A stretch of 64,000 nucleotides of DNA from Epiperipatus broadwayi (GCA_028023455.1 JAQFVV010000021.1:8584853-8648852), one strand, 5' to 3'. Shown: positions 33,721-45,134, counted from the stretch's first letter. The notes: a model not told the origin generated them from the sequence alone. Numbers and translations are program-made.

Positions 33721-34176
33721 TTTTTTAGTATTAAGATATTTTGCAATAGACATTTTATATTCAAATATAGCTCTGTATTTCCAATATTTGGAATGAAATG
33801 TGTGCATTAAAAAATATTTATAAGAACACTATGTTTATGAAGGCAGTGTTTTTAAACAAAGTAAGTTTTAATTCAACAATCAATAAAAAGATTTTTTTTC
33901 TATTTGAATTAGGTGTAAATGTTTCAACATGTAACATGTTTATAAAATTTGAAAAACATTCTTTTGATAGAAATATGTTAAAATTCAGTTGCAAGATTAT
34001 TAGCCAAACTAATAATCAAAATTTCTAAGTTAAATATAATAAGGTTACAGTTTCTAATGTCTGGGCATAGTTAGATCAGTTATTTCACTATAGCAAAATT
34101 ATCTGTTAAAGCTTTAATATCCATATCTATTTTCACACAAAAAGTTGAATTTATCTGTATATTATATAAATAATAC
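33721..34176. other. AT-rich stretch, nothing recognised
   Basis: The ORF at 33798-34028 is Lys/Phe/Asn-rich AT translation with no domain. Confidence 0.45.
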
Positions 34177-34267
34177 ATATTGATTTGAATAAATATAGAG
34201 GATTTAAACACAGACTTTCAAATACCTGTCAACTATCCACACTATCTCATACCACTGATACACTTCA

Positions 34268-34320
34268 CCAATATACATATTTTATGCTAACCCAGCACTC
34301 ATCAATTGGACCAGATTATC
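34268..34320 (-). ncRNA. Hammerhead-like ribozyme, family T copy 2 (mutated)
   Basis: Stem II GUGCU/AGCAU pairs with one wobble. Stem III AUA/UAU and inner stem I CCAA/UUGG are perfect. The core is UUGAUGA and G12 is A. The outer stem I partner (GATTATT) is deleted downstream. Inactive by expectation. Confidence 0.55.
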
Positions 34321-34899
34321 ATCTCCCACACACACATATATAATCAGTGCTCAGTTTATATTAGGATAGAAAATCCTCATACTTTAATGGACAGAGTTCA
34401 ATCTACTCCAACCTTAAACTCTTCAGCCATCCATATCACTAAAAATTTGATGATGAAACACACAAATCCCATGCTGATGCCAATATTATTTCCATACCCA
34501 TGTTGACCTCAAGTCACTTTGTCCCCTCATATATAGTACCCCATCCATTTAAATATATAGAAGAGGAGTGGGCAGGATACAGGCTCAATGTGTAAATATT
34601 TGAAATACACTCTTCACATATGGAGGCATATTAAGAGTGCCTGTATTTCAAATATTTACACATTAAGCCTGTATCCTACCCATCCCTTTTCTATGCATTT
34701 AAATGGATGGGGTTCTATACATGAGGAGACAGAGTGACTGGAGTTTAACATGGGTATGGCAATAATATTGGCATCAACATATGATTTGCATGTTTTATCA
34801 TCAGATTTTCAGTGGTATAGATGGCTGAGATTGGAGTAGATTGAAGTCTGTCAATTAAAGCATGAAGATTTGTTATCTTAATATAAAATGAGCATTGAT

Positions 34900-34934
<35 letters not shown>

Positions 34935-34941
34935 AGGAGAT

Positions 34942-35002
34942 GATAATCTGAAGCAACTGATGAGTGCTGGTTTAGCACAAAATATGTATATTAGTGATTA
35001 TT
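34942..35002 (+). ncRNA. Hammerhead-like ribozyme, family T copy 3
   Basis: CUGAUGA at 34957-34963 followed directly by a perfect 5-bp stem II GUGCU/AGCAC with the canonical G-C first pair. Then AAAA (G12 changed to A), stem III AUA/UAU with loop UG and an AUA-type site. Outer stem I GAUAAUC/GAUUAUU pairs in all 7 positions. Only G12 and the inner stem I (GCAA/UUAG) are damaged. With copy 1 this defines the fold well. Confidence 0.65.
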
Positions 35003-35295
35003 TACATTTTTTACATGTGTGTGGTCCTTGTGTATCAGAGGTATGAGAGTGCAGATAGTTGATGGGTAATTGAAAGTCTGAGTTCAAATCCCCTATATTT
35101 ACAATTAGGCTCCAAGAATGTAAAGAATGCCTGTATTTTAAATATTGATTTGAATAAAAAAAAAAGTGGAAATTTTAGCTAAAATTTTATTTTCAAAACA
35201 AATGATACTAGAAAAAATAATGGTTATATCAGCCATTCTAGCAAAAAAATGTTCTCACATAACTCCACTTTTCTTGAGACAAAAATGGAATTGTT

Positions 35296-35397
35296 GTCAA
35301 GCATTGGTGGTCCAGAGGTCAGCGACAGCTGCTTTACAAGCAGTTGTGCCAGGTTAGTGGATTTGTTTTCTGGATGATGCTATGACACATGAGAAAA
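35296..35397 (+). repeat. tRNA-derived SINE, family E copy 3
   Basis: GCATTGGTGGTCCAGAGGTC head (A box), a CTGCTTTACAAGCAG hairpin, B-box-like GGATTTGTTTTCT, end GGATGATGCTATGACACATG and A-rich tail. Perfect 14-bp flanks AAAATGGAATTGTT at 35282-35295 and 35398-35411. The short ORF over it is not a gene. Confidence 0.88.
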
Positions 35398-35411
35398 AAA
35401 ATGGAATTGTT

Positions 35412-35755
35412 AAAATATCATGTCAATCCATAACTGATTATTAACAATATGTAAAATATATATAAGTAACTGTATATAAAATATATACAAAAAAAGTTTG
35501 GAATTCTATGCTAAATGTTTATCCTCAAAATGTTTTGGAACAACAATGTCAGTTATTTGTTTAACAATTTCTAAATAATTTTACTAAGAATTAGCATTTT
35601 CATTTGCAAGCAGTATCAATCCACTGCAAGATAAAAATTTCCTAAGTTTAAATCAGTTTTTTCTGATCTATAGCCTTAATTCTAAACTTTCTTATTTTAT
35701 CTACAAATCTTATGTATTATAAATTTATTAAACACACATTGATTATGTAAGTAAT
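35412..35755. other. AT-rich stretch, nothing recognised
   Basis: Contains short ATATATAC tracts only. Confidence 0.4.
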
Positions 35756-35758
35756 ATT

Positions 35759-35934
35759 TACCAAGGCTATAACCTCGAGAATATGCATGTAAAATGTGAT
35801 AGTAGAGACCTCTACAGGTCTTTAACCACAAGTTTATGCTTTTCTTCCATAGCATAAGCTTGTGGTTAAAAACCTGTAGAGGTCCCTACTATTGCATTTT
35901 ACACGCATATTCTCGAGGTTACAGCCTTGGTAAA
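35759..35934. mobile_element. Palindromic MITE, CCAAGGCTRTAACCTCGAG ends, TA target
   Basis: Arms 35759-35840 and 35852-35934 are reverse complements with few mismatches (CCAAGGCTATAACCTCGAG... against ...CTCGAGGTTACAGCCTTGG) around a short TTTTCTTCCAT loop. TA precedes CCAAGG and follows CCTTGG, fitting a TA target duplication of the Tc1/mariner type. A half copy is at 5085-5175. No coding capacity. Confidence 0.75.
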
Positions 35935-36524
35935 TCTCATGTATTGTTTTTCTAGATTTTCTACAATCTTTTGGGTTCCAGTTTAAGGATTCAAATTTCT
36001 ATCTATTATCGTCACTTCTAACACTATATTCAGCTCAATTCTATTTCAATCTGGAACCAGTTTAAGACTTTCAATTTTTAACTGTTATCATCTCTTCTAA
36101 CAATATATCCAGCTCCGTTCTATTTCAAACTCTTAATTTATTCAACGATATAAGTAGTCCATTTTACTTTCAATCTCTTACTTGTTATTCCCAACATGCA
36201 TTTCTCCATACTTCAATGACTAGTCACAAGGCTTTGAATTATTCTTTTGTCAACTAACCAAGTATTAATCTACGAACAACCACTGATAAAACATATTTAT
36301 TAAACACTTTTTTTTTTCAGACAAAGAATACTTAACATTCTTTATAAATTTTTTTCTCACACATGCAATGCACAATTTTTGCATAATATTATAAATATAA
36401 GTAACCAATCAAAGTGTATTGTTTGTAATTGCATTATTTTTTCAAAATAATTTTTTAAAAAAATTATTCAGTTAACATTGTTCAAATTAATTATTTTAAA
36501 TTATTTAAAAAAAAAAATAACGAG
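35935..36524. other. Unannotated stretch
   Basis: A degenerate direct repeat is visible: CAGTTTAAGGATTCAAATTT with ATCGTCACTTCTAACACTAT (about 35983) and CAGTTTAAGACTTTCAATTT with ATCATCTCTTCTAACAATAT (about 36059), unit about 75 bp. No gene. Confidence 0.5.
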
Positions 36525-36536
36525 TATAAAAATATT

Positions 36537-36674
36537 ACATGATCACTATTTTTTATGCTTGCTCTTAACTGTTATTAAAACAGGCAAAATTCTCTATATG
36601 TATCGCCACTCAGTGCATTCATTGATTACTCTGGCTTGCACTGAGTAGCAATACGTATAGATAGTTTTGTCTGT
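36537..36674. mobile_element. Miniature family A composite with perfect 12-bp target duplication
   Basis: Flanks TATAAAAATATT are identical at 36525-36536 and 36675-36686. The left arm (minus) is long-tailed (ACATGATCACTATTTTTTATGC) and meets the right arm (plus) at about 36617, before the ribozyme, so only tail sequence is present. The right arm stops at GTTTTGTCTGT, precisely where the full family sequence continues TATAAAAACAG. The target itself starts TATAAAAA, an 8-base microhomology. Confidence 0.85.
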
Positions 36675-36686
36675 TATAAAAATATT

Positions 36687-37790
36687 TTGAAGAATTTTTC
36701 TCTTTTATAGTCACTTTTATATAGTTCACAATTCGATCAATTTAAAAAAAAAATGACACTACTCTTATTTCAGTATTAATTTATCTAATACAGAATGCAA
36801 AATTCCTTTGCAAATGTAAATAATGATTTTAAATATCTATCAATCGACCTTGAGCTTTTGAATCCAGCATTTAATAACTGGAAGACAACTTCATTAATAA
36901 ATTGCATTTAAATTATGCTAGTACGTTATATTTATTTTTTAAGCATTTCTTCAAATTTTTATCATCATAATTATAGTATAAAATAAAATATTATAAAGAA
37001 CGATAATTTTATATACATTATTTATGATACAAAATGAACTTTATCACACTATTCTAAAAATCTGCATAGATATCACGAGTGTCTTATTTTCCTTAGGAAT
37101 TGTCTTCAATTTAAAGATAATCTAAACTTATGGTATATTAAAATTAACAGATTCATTTACATGCAAGAGAGGATGGTCAAGAAGCTTAAAGATATTTTAT
37201 TACCATCTATTATATAAAGTCATTTCAGTGCACTGAAGGCTGATAAAAGATGAAAAAAAACCATATGGCTCTGGAGCATAAGTCCCCGAAAGTATCAACA
37301 TAAAATGCAACTACATCATTACCAGGTTAAAAAGAAAATATTATAAGAAGTTTAACTTTTTGGCTGAAAAACAGAACCATGTCAACCCTAATTGTACTAG
37401 TGTTAGAAATTGGGTCAACATTTCAAATGTTGAACTTCTCAAAGCAGTTTATAAAATTTTAAATTACATATCCAGATTTGTAGGCAAGGAACAGTACTAT
37501 CCTGAAATGGAAATGGTCACTGATTTTGAACCTAAATATGAAAATGACCCATAGAAAAAAAAGAATCATAGGTAAAACATTTAATAGTTTGAAATATATA
37601 TCTAAGGCAAGTAAAAATATTGTGGTTTCATAATACTAAGTGTATTAGAAATTTTATTATAGAGAAAAACATTGTTTGCCTAAAAGAAGGTAAGAGCTTG
37701 TGCTTTTAGAATGGCAAGAGTTTGACTTTAAAATTAGCAATAAATTGGTAGTTTATATTTTGCAAAAGTAAAAGATTATAATTGAAAAGC
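36687..37790. other. Unannotated stretch, possible upstream part of PLE relic
   Basis: The 64-codon ORF at 37360-37554 (MAEKQNHVNPNCTSVRNWVN...) has a more protein-like composition than most here. It lies in the same direction as the RT relic at 37.8-38.6 kb, so it may be its N-terminal remnant. I do not recognise a domain. Confidence 0.35.
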
Positions 37791-37799
37791 TAGAAAAGA

Positions 37800-38650
37800 T
37801 AAATTTGTTGCTTTAATTCTTAGAAAATATTGAAGCAAAGCACTGTCAAGTTCTGATTACTATAAAATATACCCATTTGCAAATATAAAGTTGTACAAGG
37901 AAAATTTCACTCTTCACCTTCTCAGTTTGGGTGAATCATTTTTACTACACAGCTAAGCTTGTTTCCTCTTGACTCATAGATGATCTCAGTTTTGGCTTAT
38001 AGAGTTTGAAATCTTTGTATGAATTTTTGAAATTTTCAAAATCAACAATAGCTACAAAATTGCCTTTTTGGACATTAAAGAATTGTATGGATCTGTCGCT
38101 CATTATGAATGTATTAAAATCATAGAAGATTTTTTGCAGGAAGTCAATTATAACATTGAGAAAAAAAAATATTGTAGACACATTGAATTGGATTAGCTAT
38201 GAAATAGTCACGTCAGTTAATCACAAAACATATAGAATGAATCATGGTTGGCCTATGGGGTTCCTGTTCATTATAACATCACAATGATCATCATTTTTTA
38301 TTTTTGCACAAGCTGTTAAAATGGTAGCAACTCTATGCACTAGGTAGCACTGCCATACGAAAAGAAATGCTACTATATTAATTGACTACTGCAATGATTT
38401 TTTTTATTATTGCTTTAGAAAAACTGTTTTTCATCACATAAAGATTTTCACAAATAGAGATTTAATACATGAAATTTTCTTTACTTTTAGCATAAAAGAT
38501 CCAATAAATACTTTCATGATTCTTATATTCACTGATAACAACCTCAAAATAGTCTGTGAAGTTTAGGGTAGTGGTAGAATGAAGACTAAAACCAAGGGTC
38601 CACAGATTACAGCTTTATGGATTAACACTTAATTCTGTAGCTTCCAATAC
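37800..38650 (+). pseudogene. Penelope-like reverse transcriptase relic
   Basis: Read through stops on the plus strand: IKLYKENFTLH at about 37885, resembling the PLE 'KIHKENxPLRP' block. Then IAFLDIKELYGSVAHYEC-IKIIEDFLQEV at 38055-38150, resembling the motif A block (SFDVxSLFTSIP...) with its Asp. DYCNDFFYYCF at about 38383 stands in the position of YVDD, and FTFSIKDPINT and FTDNNLK follow near 38480-38550. Many stops; not functional. The opposite-strand ORF at 37945-38181 is a shadow. Confidence 0.5.
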
Positions 38651-40010
38651 TTGAATTTGATAAAACTTTTCGTACAAACTCTCAAACATCAAACAACATA
38701 TTTATTTTTTCAATCAATAGTTTTTAAATATTCATGCTTCTGCTGGAATCAAATCAGAATTTCAAATTGTAAAATGCAGCATAATATCATTCTAAGTTTA
38801 AGATTAGGTTTAGAGGGAATTATCATTTTATAGGTCTGGTGTTTTTACTTTTATTTACTTCCATCCTCTTAAAAAAAACTCATATAATTGTACCCAGAAA
38901 TTATACGATATTTACACTATCATGTTTCTAGGAGGGTATAGTAAGTTTTAATACAAGTTTATTTAATTGATTTTAATTTTTCTGCCCCCCCTCCCCCATT
39001 AAATAAAAAATAATTGATTTTTGATTGAAAGTTCATAAGAAGTTGGAGTACTGAAGATGATAGAGATGGGCCAGGAACCATGGATGCTGTTTGCTGCCAT
39101 TGTACCAGTCCACCAATCATATTTACTTGCTCAGAAACAATCAAGGAATATTATACTTTGAATCTATTAAACTGCCTTAAATTGAGCTCTAAGTTTCAAT
39201 CTCGGACGACTCTGAATCTACTGGATTATACCTTCCTTAAACGTTATGGAATATGGATTTGAACCTGATAAATGAATTTTTAAATCTTCCAAATATCTAT
39301 TTTAGTCCAATTATAGATATATGTTCGTGTTTTTTCTTGAATAATTTTGTTAATTTTTATTGCTTAATAATATAAATTACGTCCCAAACCGTAAAGACAT
39401 TTTTTTTAAAATAATATCATGTGACCAAGACACTTATTGTTTAATTAACTTTAATACACATTTACAATAAATGTGTGTATTAATATGTATAGGTTTTTAT
39501 TTCCTTATTTTTTTCTACAATCTTCCTAATTGAAATTGTATGAAAAGTCACTTACAGATCAGATAGAACATGTTTTCCTCCAATTGAGTCCTCAGAATTA
39601 TGGGAAATATTAATTTCCTTTCTGTAATGTTTATTGTTAATGAAAAAAAAAAGAAATTTGTAGGACATCTTTTAAGTATTGTGACATAGAAGAGATAAAT
39701 CTAGGCTTTTAATAAACATGTAATAAAAACAAACCCTCTGAAAAATTACTTTAGCAGAATATACACACATCTGCGATAATCGTATTATTAAACCAGTATT
39801 TGAATAAGATTTAATTGACTTTTAAATATTTTTTTGGTTTTAATATAAATTAAGTTTTTATTTAAAATTATACCGTTTTTATATATGTGTGTATATCTTT
39901 TTAAAAACTTTCATTACATCTTTAAACGTAAGCAGTACTTAAATAATTTGAGAGGATTAAACAAGTAATCATAATTAGAAATTCGTATTTTTTTAAAGCT
40001 TTTAAATTTA
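38651..40010. other. Unannotated stretch
   Basis: No gene recognised. Two overlapping opposite-strand ORFs at 38959-39262 sit on a slightly G+C-richer patch (39040-39200) that could be a small exon or an old transposon. I could not decide. Confidence 0.35.
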
Positions 40011-40019
40011 ATTTAAATG

Positions 40020-40520
40020 GAGGGAGTGTAAGCAAAAGACGGAATAGCCTTGTTTCATCTGAAATGAAATCATCAAATTAGATTAATCAGGGTTGCGTTC
40101 TATGTTCGCAGTAAAGAAGAGAGGGAAAAGGCTTTGTTCTTTTACCAACCATGACTGATTCAGTTTTCCTCCCCCACTTCGCTGCGTAGTAAGGTCAACC
40201 CTTGAGTTGTTATGGAGAGGTTATGCAGTTCTAATCTGGAAAAGTAATTGTGAATTTGTGTATACTGATCAAAATAAGAAGAAAGAGCAGCATGTTAAAC
40301 TACTGCTATAGAAAAAAAAAAGCTAAAGAAAAAATGAAGGATAAACATAACGAATTATCCAGGCTTATGTGTCTGCACTCTTTGAACCTGCCAATTTCAC
40401 AGCAGATTGGCCTCGCTTTGATGCCGAGATCTAGAAGCGTGGGTTGAATGAAAGAAGAGGCGCAACATTTGTCATGCGAAGCAAAGGACTCTTTCCAACA
40501 CCACACACGTATGCAATTTG
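40020..40520. other. G+C-richer island, possible promoter or exon
   Basis: Compared with its surroundings this patch is rich in G+C and purine runs (AAGAAGAGAGGGAAAAGGC, CCTCCCCCACTTCGCTGCG, GAAAGAAGAGGCGCAAC). Overlapping ORFs at 40250-40447 (+) and 40306-40506 (-) exist but match no family I know. A GT donor-like AAGGTAAATG follows at about 40639. It could be a first exon or 5' UTR, or a composition fluctuation. Confidence 0.3.
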
Positions 40521-42240
40521 ATCATCTTGTTAGATCAAGAGTATTTTGATTTGTGCTGATGTTCAATTTCAGAATTTAATTTGCTTGATAAGCTGTATAT
40601 AGATTATGTTCTAAATGATGTCAAATTACGTTTGCTCTAAGGTAAATGATGACAGACAACATATGTATTTACATTTAAGGAGGGGGAAAGTCCATGATCT
40701 CCTCCTCTCTTTTAGGATTTTTATGCATAGCATGGATACATCTTTGGCTTGAGTGACACGACACTACCCAGGGGGGCCCTGCTGGAGTGTTGACCTTTAA
40801 CCTTATCATAACTAAATTGTAATCTTTAACCATGTTATAGTTAATTGACAATATTATTTCCCCAATTGGCCCTATTTATTCCTTAACAAGGGAATAGTTA
40901 TTAGCTACACTAGCATGATACTACAGAGAGAGCAGAATATCAATAAAGCAAGCGCCCTCTACAATTTGGAACAGTCCAGGATCAATGGTGTAAAAAACAT
41001 GAATGAATTCTACCAATGCCTTGAGTGACAGCTTCAATGAACAGAAATGTTTACTACTTACTGATCTTAAAATCTTACTAAATTTGTAGGGATTTTTTTT
41101 TCTCCAAGAAAGAAATCAGATTGAAATAAGATGTGGCAATATTTATTATTTAGTTACACTAAACTTCTTACTAAAGATTTAGACTGTGTATATATGTAGA
41201 TAAAAAATAAAAATTTGTATTTTAAAACATTTATTTTATAAATATCTGTGCATATATTATATACCATGTGCTATAAACCGATTTACTACAATAAAAAAGG
41301 AAATATTAATTATGCAGTGACATTTTATAAATTCAATTTATAAAACCCATAAACATAAATAATATAACCGACAAAATTGTCAAAACACTCAAACATATAT
41401 GTACAAAAAATGGTTAAACAAATCACAAGGGGGTAAATAAATAACTGGTTAATCTTATCATTGCACTTAGAAAAAGAGTAAACATTTCATTACTATAGTT
41501 TGTTGTATGGAGGGGGTAGGGAATTGTTAATTTCCAGGGACATCTGATGAAAGTTCTATTACAGAACGAAATACTGTATGGTTATGAAATGAATTTTAGT
41601 TCTTTCTATGCATTAATATGGTGATAGCTATTTATCCATTTACTCACTTGTGTATTGGTTTGATTATCCATCTTTGTTTTATGATAATCTATATGTTCTA
41701 TAGAAGGTAAAACACTTAAAATAGTTTACTATAAAGTAAACATTCTCTTATATCTATCAGTAGAGAAACAGTAAAGGCTAAGAAATTTCAGTAAAGTATA
41801 TTTGAAGTTGATATTTAAAAATATTTATTGATTTCTGATGAAGGCTTAAGGTTCAGTCAAAACAGAAGAAAATAAATTTTCTTGAATAGTGGAAAAACAA
41901 AAGGCATATTATTGCATTGTAATTGCATGTCAGTGAAAACTTTTGTTTTCATTCTTGCTTGACTTCAAGGCTATCCAATGTTAGGTAATCAAAGAATCAC
42001 CTTTAAAAAAATTGGAGAACTGCAATCCTAAATAATAAATGCAATATGTATATTAAATTATTGAAGAGTCCTATCATTAGTTAGGTTTAGTAGACAGCAT
42101 CTGAAAAAGCACTCTTTAGGTAAACTGTTAAGAGAAATTAAAATTCCTAGGTGTTTCCTAAAACAGTCCACTTTGTCTAATTCCAGAGCCATCTATTGTA
42201 AGCTTGAATAAACAACAGGCTATTATCTTGAATGGTATAA
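40521..42240. other. Unannotated stretch
   Basis: No gene or element boundary recognised. CCAGGGGGGCCCTGCTGG at about 40769 is a compact G+C-rich palindrome in otherwise AT-rich DNA. Confidence 0.4.
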
Positions 42241-42258
42241 ATGAAATAAAAGGTAGCT

Positions 42259-42405
42259 TCTAGATATATATATATATAAATACATCAGTTTCAGCTTTGA
42301 ATCCTAGTTCTTCTAGATATATATAAATACATCAGTTTCAGCTTTGAATCCTAGTTCTTGCTGATATAGGTAAAGAGTAGAAACTGATCTGGGAATGGGG
42401 ATATT
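42259..42405 (+). repeat. PLE-type terminus with 53-bp tandem duplication and hammerhead-like motif
   Basis: CTAGATATATAT...AAATACATCAGTTTCAGC...TTTGAATCCTAGTTCTT occurs twice in tandem. It is followed at 42347-42405 by CUGAUAU, a loop region, GAAACUGAUC, UGGGAAU and GGGGAUAUU. Stem I pairs as GUUCUUG/UGGGAAU plus AUCC/GGAU. The core CUGAUAU is mutated from CUGAUGA. Layout and the GGGGATATT end match 45135-45195. Confidence 0.5.
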
Positions 42406-42409
42406 AATG

Positions 42410-42898
42410 CACTATACAATCTATTATTTATTACACTTGTAGTGGATGCTTCTAAAGTAAGATAAAAATAACTCTCTTCAACAATGATTTATGGGTTTAC
42501 ATTCAGTAATGGTAATATTTTTGTATTTTGAATCCATCTAATTTATGGTTAGATGATGTCATTATTGCTGTGCCATATAATAAATTTCTATTACTAATTA
42601 TAGTGAGAGTCTTGTCACAGTTATAGGATAATAAACCTTCTAATAACTTCAAGAGTTTTAACTATATTAAATAATGTTTTGGTTTTGAGTAAAATTGTTA
42701 ATAATCCTAAAGAATGAACTATTACCTATAAAAATTTCTTAATCTTTTACCAAGATGTATATACTGAGTATTTTTTTAGGGATGCTTGAACATTTTTGTA
42801 TTATTTATTAATTTATTATCTATTTTAATTATAAATTAATATGTATATTTATAAGTTTATATAAATGTAAAATTGCAAATTAATATTTATATTTTTTG
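42410..42898. other. AT-rich stretch, nothing recognised
   Basis: No gene recognised. Confidence 0.4.
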
Positions 42899-42906
42899 TA
42901 AATACA

Positions 42907-43780
42907 CCTGGGTCTCGTTTTATGCGGATTATTTTAATGCAATTTTGAAGTTATGTGATTCATGTTTCTTTTTAATATCTTTCATATTTCACAATATTTA
43001 TTAGATATCAAGAAATTTAAATTATTAATAACTTATATTGACTTGAAATACTTTTTTTTTCCTCCAGAAATATAATGTTATATTAGCAGCTAACATGAAT
43101 ATGGCCTGAAGCTGTATTTAGATTCTTAGCTTTTATGTAAATAACCTACTGTATACTAATGAGTAAATAATAAAAACAGATTTATACGTATGTATAAATT
43201 GCAATAAATATTCAAAAATTTTAAACTTTTAAAAGGTATTTTGTTAGATATTAACAGAAATAAATATTTTTTTAGATTTTTAAAATAAATAATAACGAAG
43301 ATTTTATCGATTTTATAAACTGAAAATAATCTTTCTAATGATAATGTATAATCTTTTTGTTTTGACTGCTATCTCATTTTTTAAATATAGAAACAGAAAA
43401 CCATTAACAAGCACAAAACTGAAAATGGTGCTAGTTGTACATCATGTCACAAATCTGATTTCTTATTAGTTCACAAACGAATGCATATTGTCAAATAGTG
43501 ATAATGATTAAAATATATATGAAAAAATGTAAAATTAAATACTGTAGTTAATAAAAAAAAAGTAAAATAAGTTTGTCTTATATTAATTTTTTTCAAATAT
43601 TTTAAATTTTTTATTAGTCATACTTTATTTCCTTATTTTTTTAATGCGAATTTTAAAGTAATTTTTCCTTGTTGCTTTGCTTTTATGTGACTTCTAAAAA
43701 TTACTGGAACATATCCCCCATTTTTCAAGGTAAGTTACGTTTATTTTTGTGCGTGATTACCGCATAAAACAAGACCCAGG
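42907..43780. mobile_element. 874-bp DNA transposon remnant with CCTGGGTC ends
   Basis: Left end CCTGGGTCTCGTTTTATGCG and right end (other strand) CCTGGGTCTTGTTTTATGCG form a terminal inverted repeat of at least 21 bp with one mismatch. Outside lie TAAATACA (42899-42906) and TGGATACA (43781-43788), a possible 8-bp duplication with two mismatches. No transposase readable inside. An 8-bp duplication would suit hAT or P elements; the family is not assigned. Confidence 0.7.
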
Positions 43781-43788
43781 TGGATACA

Positions 43789-44320
43789 TTTATATGATTT
43801 TATTACATATAATAAATTTGTTTTATTGTAAAATGAACAAACCATTTATAAAATTACTCTCATTAAATGCATTTTTTTAAAAAAATAAAATGCATTAATG
43901 AAACTGATGTCATCTCTTTTTATGTTTAGTTATCCCTCTGTTTATCCATTTATGTAAGCAAGTTGAAGTGATGAATACTCTTCTTAGTGCTGGTATGTTC
44001 TCTTTTAAATAATTTTATCTCATAAAAATCAAACCAATTGTTCTGAAGAATGTATTTTTTTTATCTACCTATCCATTAGGCCATTGTATTTTTTATCACA
44101 TTTTTATATACTTATTTATTCAATGTTCAGTTTGTATGCAATACAAACTTTAGATAAACTGATATAAGGGCATATATCATCAATATTCTGATTGATAAAT
44201 AAATACATAGTAAAAGTTATAAAAACTGACCATTCATTTTGTGTTACATATTTATTTTTTATATTTATCTTTTCATTCATTCATTAATGGGTTTCAATTC
44301 TATATTCATTGATAAAAGAA
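43789..44320. other. AT-rich stretch, nothing recognised
   Basis: No gene recognised. Confidence 0.4.
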
Positions 44321-44321
44321 A

Positions 44322-44575
44322 AGATACCTGATGATATTAAAATAGGATGGAAAAATAGTAAATCTTTAGGGAAATGAATTTGTAATGCAAACAAAGATGG
44401 ATAATATTAAAAATAGGATTGACTTAGTTTATAAAATTAGTTGTGACCATTTCAATATGATATATATAGGTCAGACAGGAAATATTGCCACTGAAAGAGG
44501 TAAGGAGCATGATAGGACAATTAATAGCAAGGGTATAAAATTAGAGTTGTATACACATTTTTTATACTGGATATA
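44322..44575 (+). pseudogene. GIY-YIG endonuclease fragment of a Penelope-like element
   Basis: The open part (44385-44576) reads KNRIDLVYKISCDHFNMIYIGQTGN followed by ATERGKEH (quoted in pieces). VYKISC...MIYIGQTG is the GIY-YIG motif with the Cys upstream that is characteristic of PLE endonucleases, which nick target DNA for priming. Just upstream a second frame gives IPDDIKIGWKNSKSLG, typical linker sequence between RT and the endonuclease. The 3' part of the domain (catalytic Glu region) is lost to a stop. The RT is missing; about 550 bp downstream lies a hammerhead-like motif. Confidence 0.75.
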
Positions 44576-45134
44576 GAATGAATTTTGAAAAAAATATTCA
44601 AGTAATTAAGTATGTTAATATTACAAGGAAAGGAAATGTTATCAAATTTTGTATATTCAAGAAAATTTTTAAAGATGAGTAATCATGGTTAAAGGTCCAG
44701 CACAATTAGTGGGATAAATTGGCATTGCCAGATTATTGGAAAATTTACAGTTATAGTTAAAATATTTTTTTAGATTGTTGTAAATATATACATATATATT
44801 ACAAAGAAATCAAGTCATATGTCACATGACTTAATTTATTAAGCTTGTATTACAAATGTTTTATAATGATCTTGCAAATAGCTTATTAGGGCAGGTAACA
44901 TATGACTTGATTTCTTTGTAATTTTATATTTGCTATTAAGGCTTTGGTGGTTTTATATTGCTAAAGCTATTAATATATGATGTATCTGAACTTAGTTCAA
45001 TCCCATATGGCTATTTAAATTAGATAGCTGGATTGAAAGACATATGGATGTCTGAAAAATTCAGATTTTCTATTTAATAGTTATCCATTGGATAAAATGC
45101 TGGGCTTGACCTGATATTTTAAATCTAATGCTTG
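44576..45134. other. PLE 3' non-coding region
   Basis: Contains ACAAAGAAATCAAGTCATAT (about 44800), which returns inverted as ATGACTTGATTTCTTTGT (about 44903), a small foldback. CACATGACTTAATTTATTAAG matches the PLE terminus at 11265. No ORF. I read it as the 3' non-coding part of the element whose endonuclease precedes it. Confidence 0.5.

Larger units (their letters stand above)
34194..35141. mobile_element. Family T palindromic composite with perfect 17-bp target duplication
   Basis: Minus copy from 34194 to about 34630 and plus copy from about 34640 to 35141, head to head. Flanks ATATTGATTTGAATAAA are identical at 34177-34193 and 35142-35158. The left end stops at TATAGAGGATTT; the right end has the matching AATCCCCTATATTTAC and continues about 50 bp further (AATTAGGCTCCAAGAATG). 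It is thus a short end on the left and a long end on the right. The element's TATTTA overlaps the TTTA of the target at the short end. Both arms carry hammerhead folds. The plus arm has acquired (TA)n(GT)n upstream of the ribozyme. Confidence 0.88.

Noticed and set aside
37945-38181. Minus-strand 78-codon ORF
   Set aside because: The plus strand of the same stretch gives the PLE-like motif A block, so the minus ORF is a shadow.
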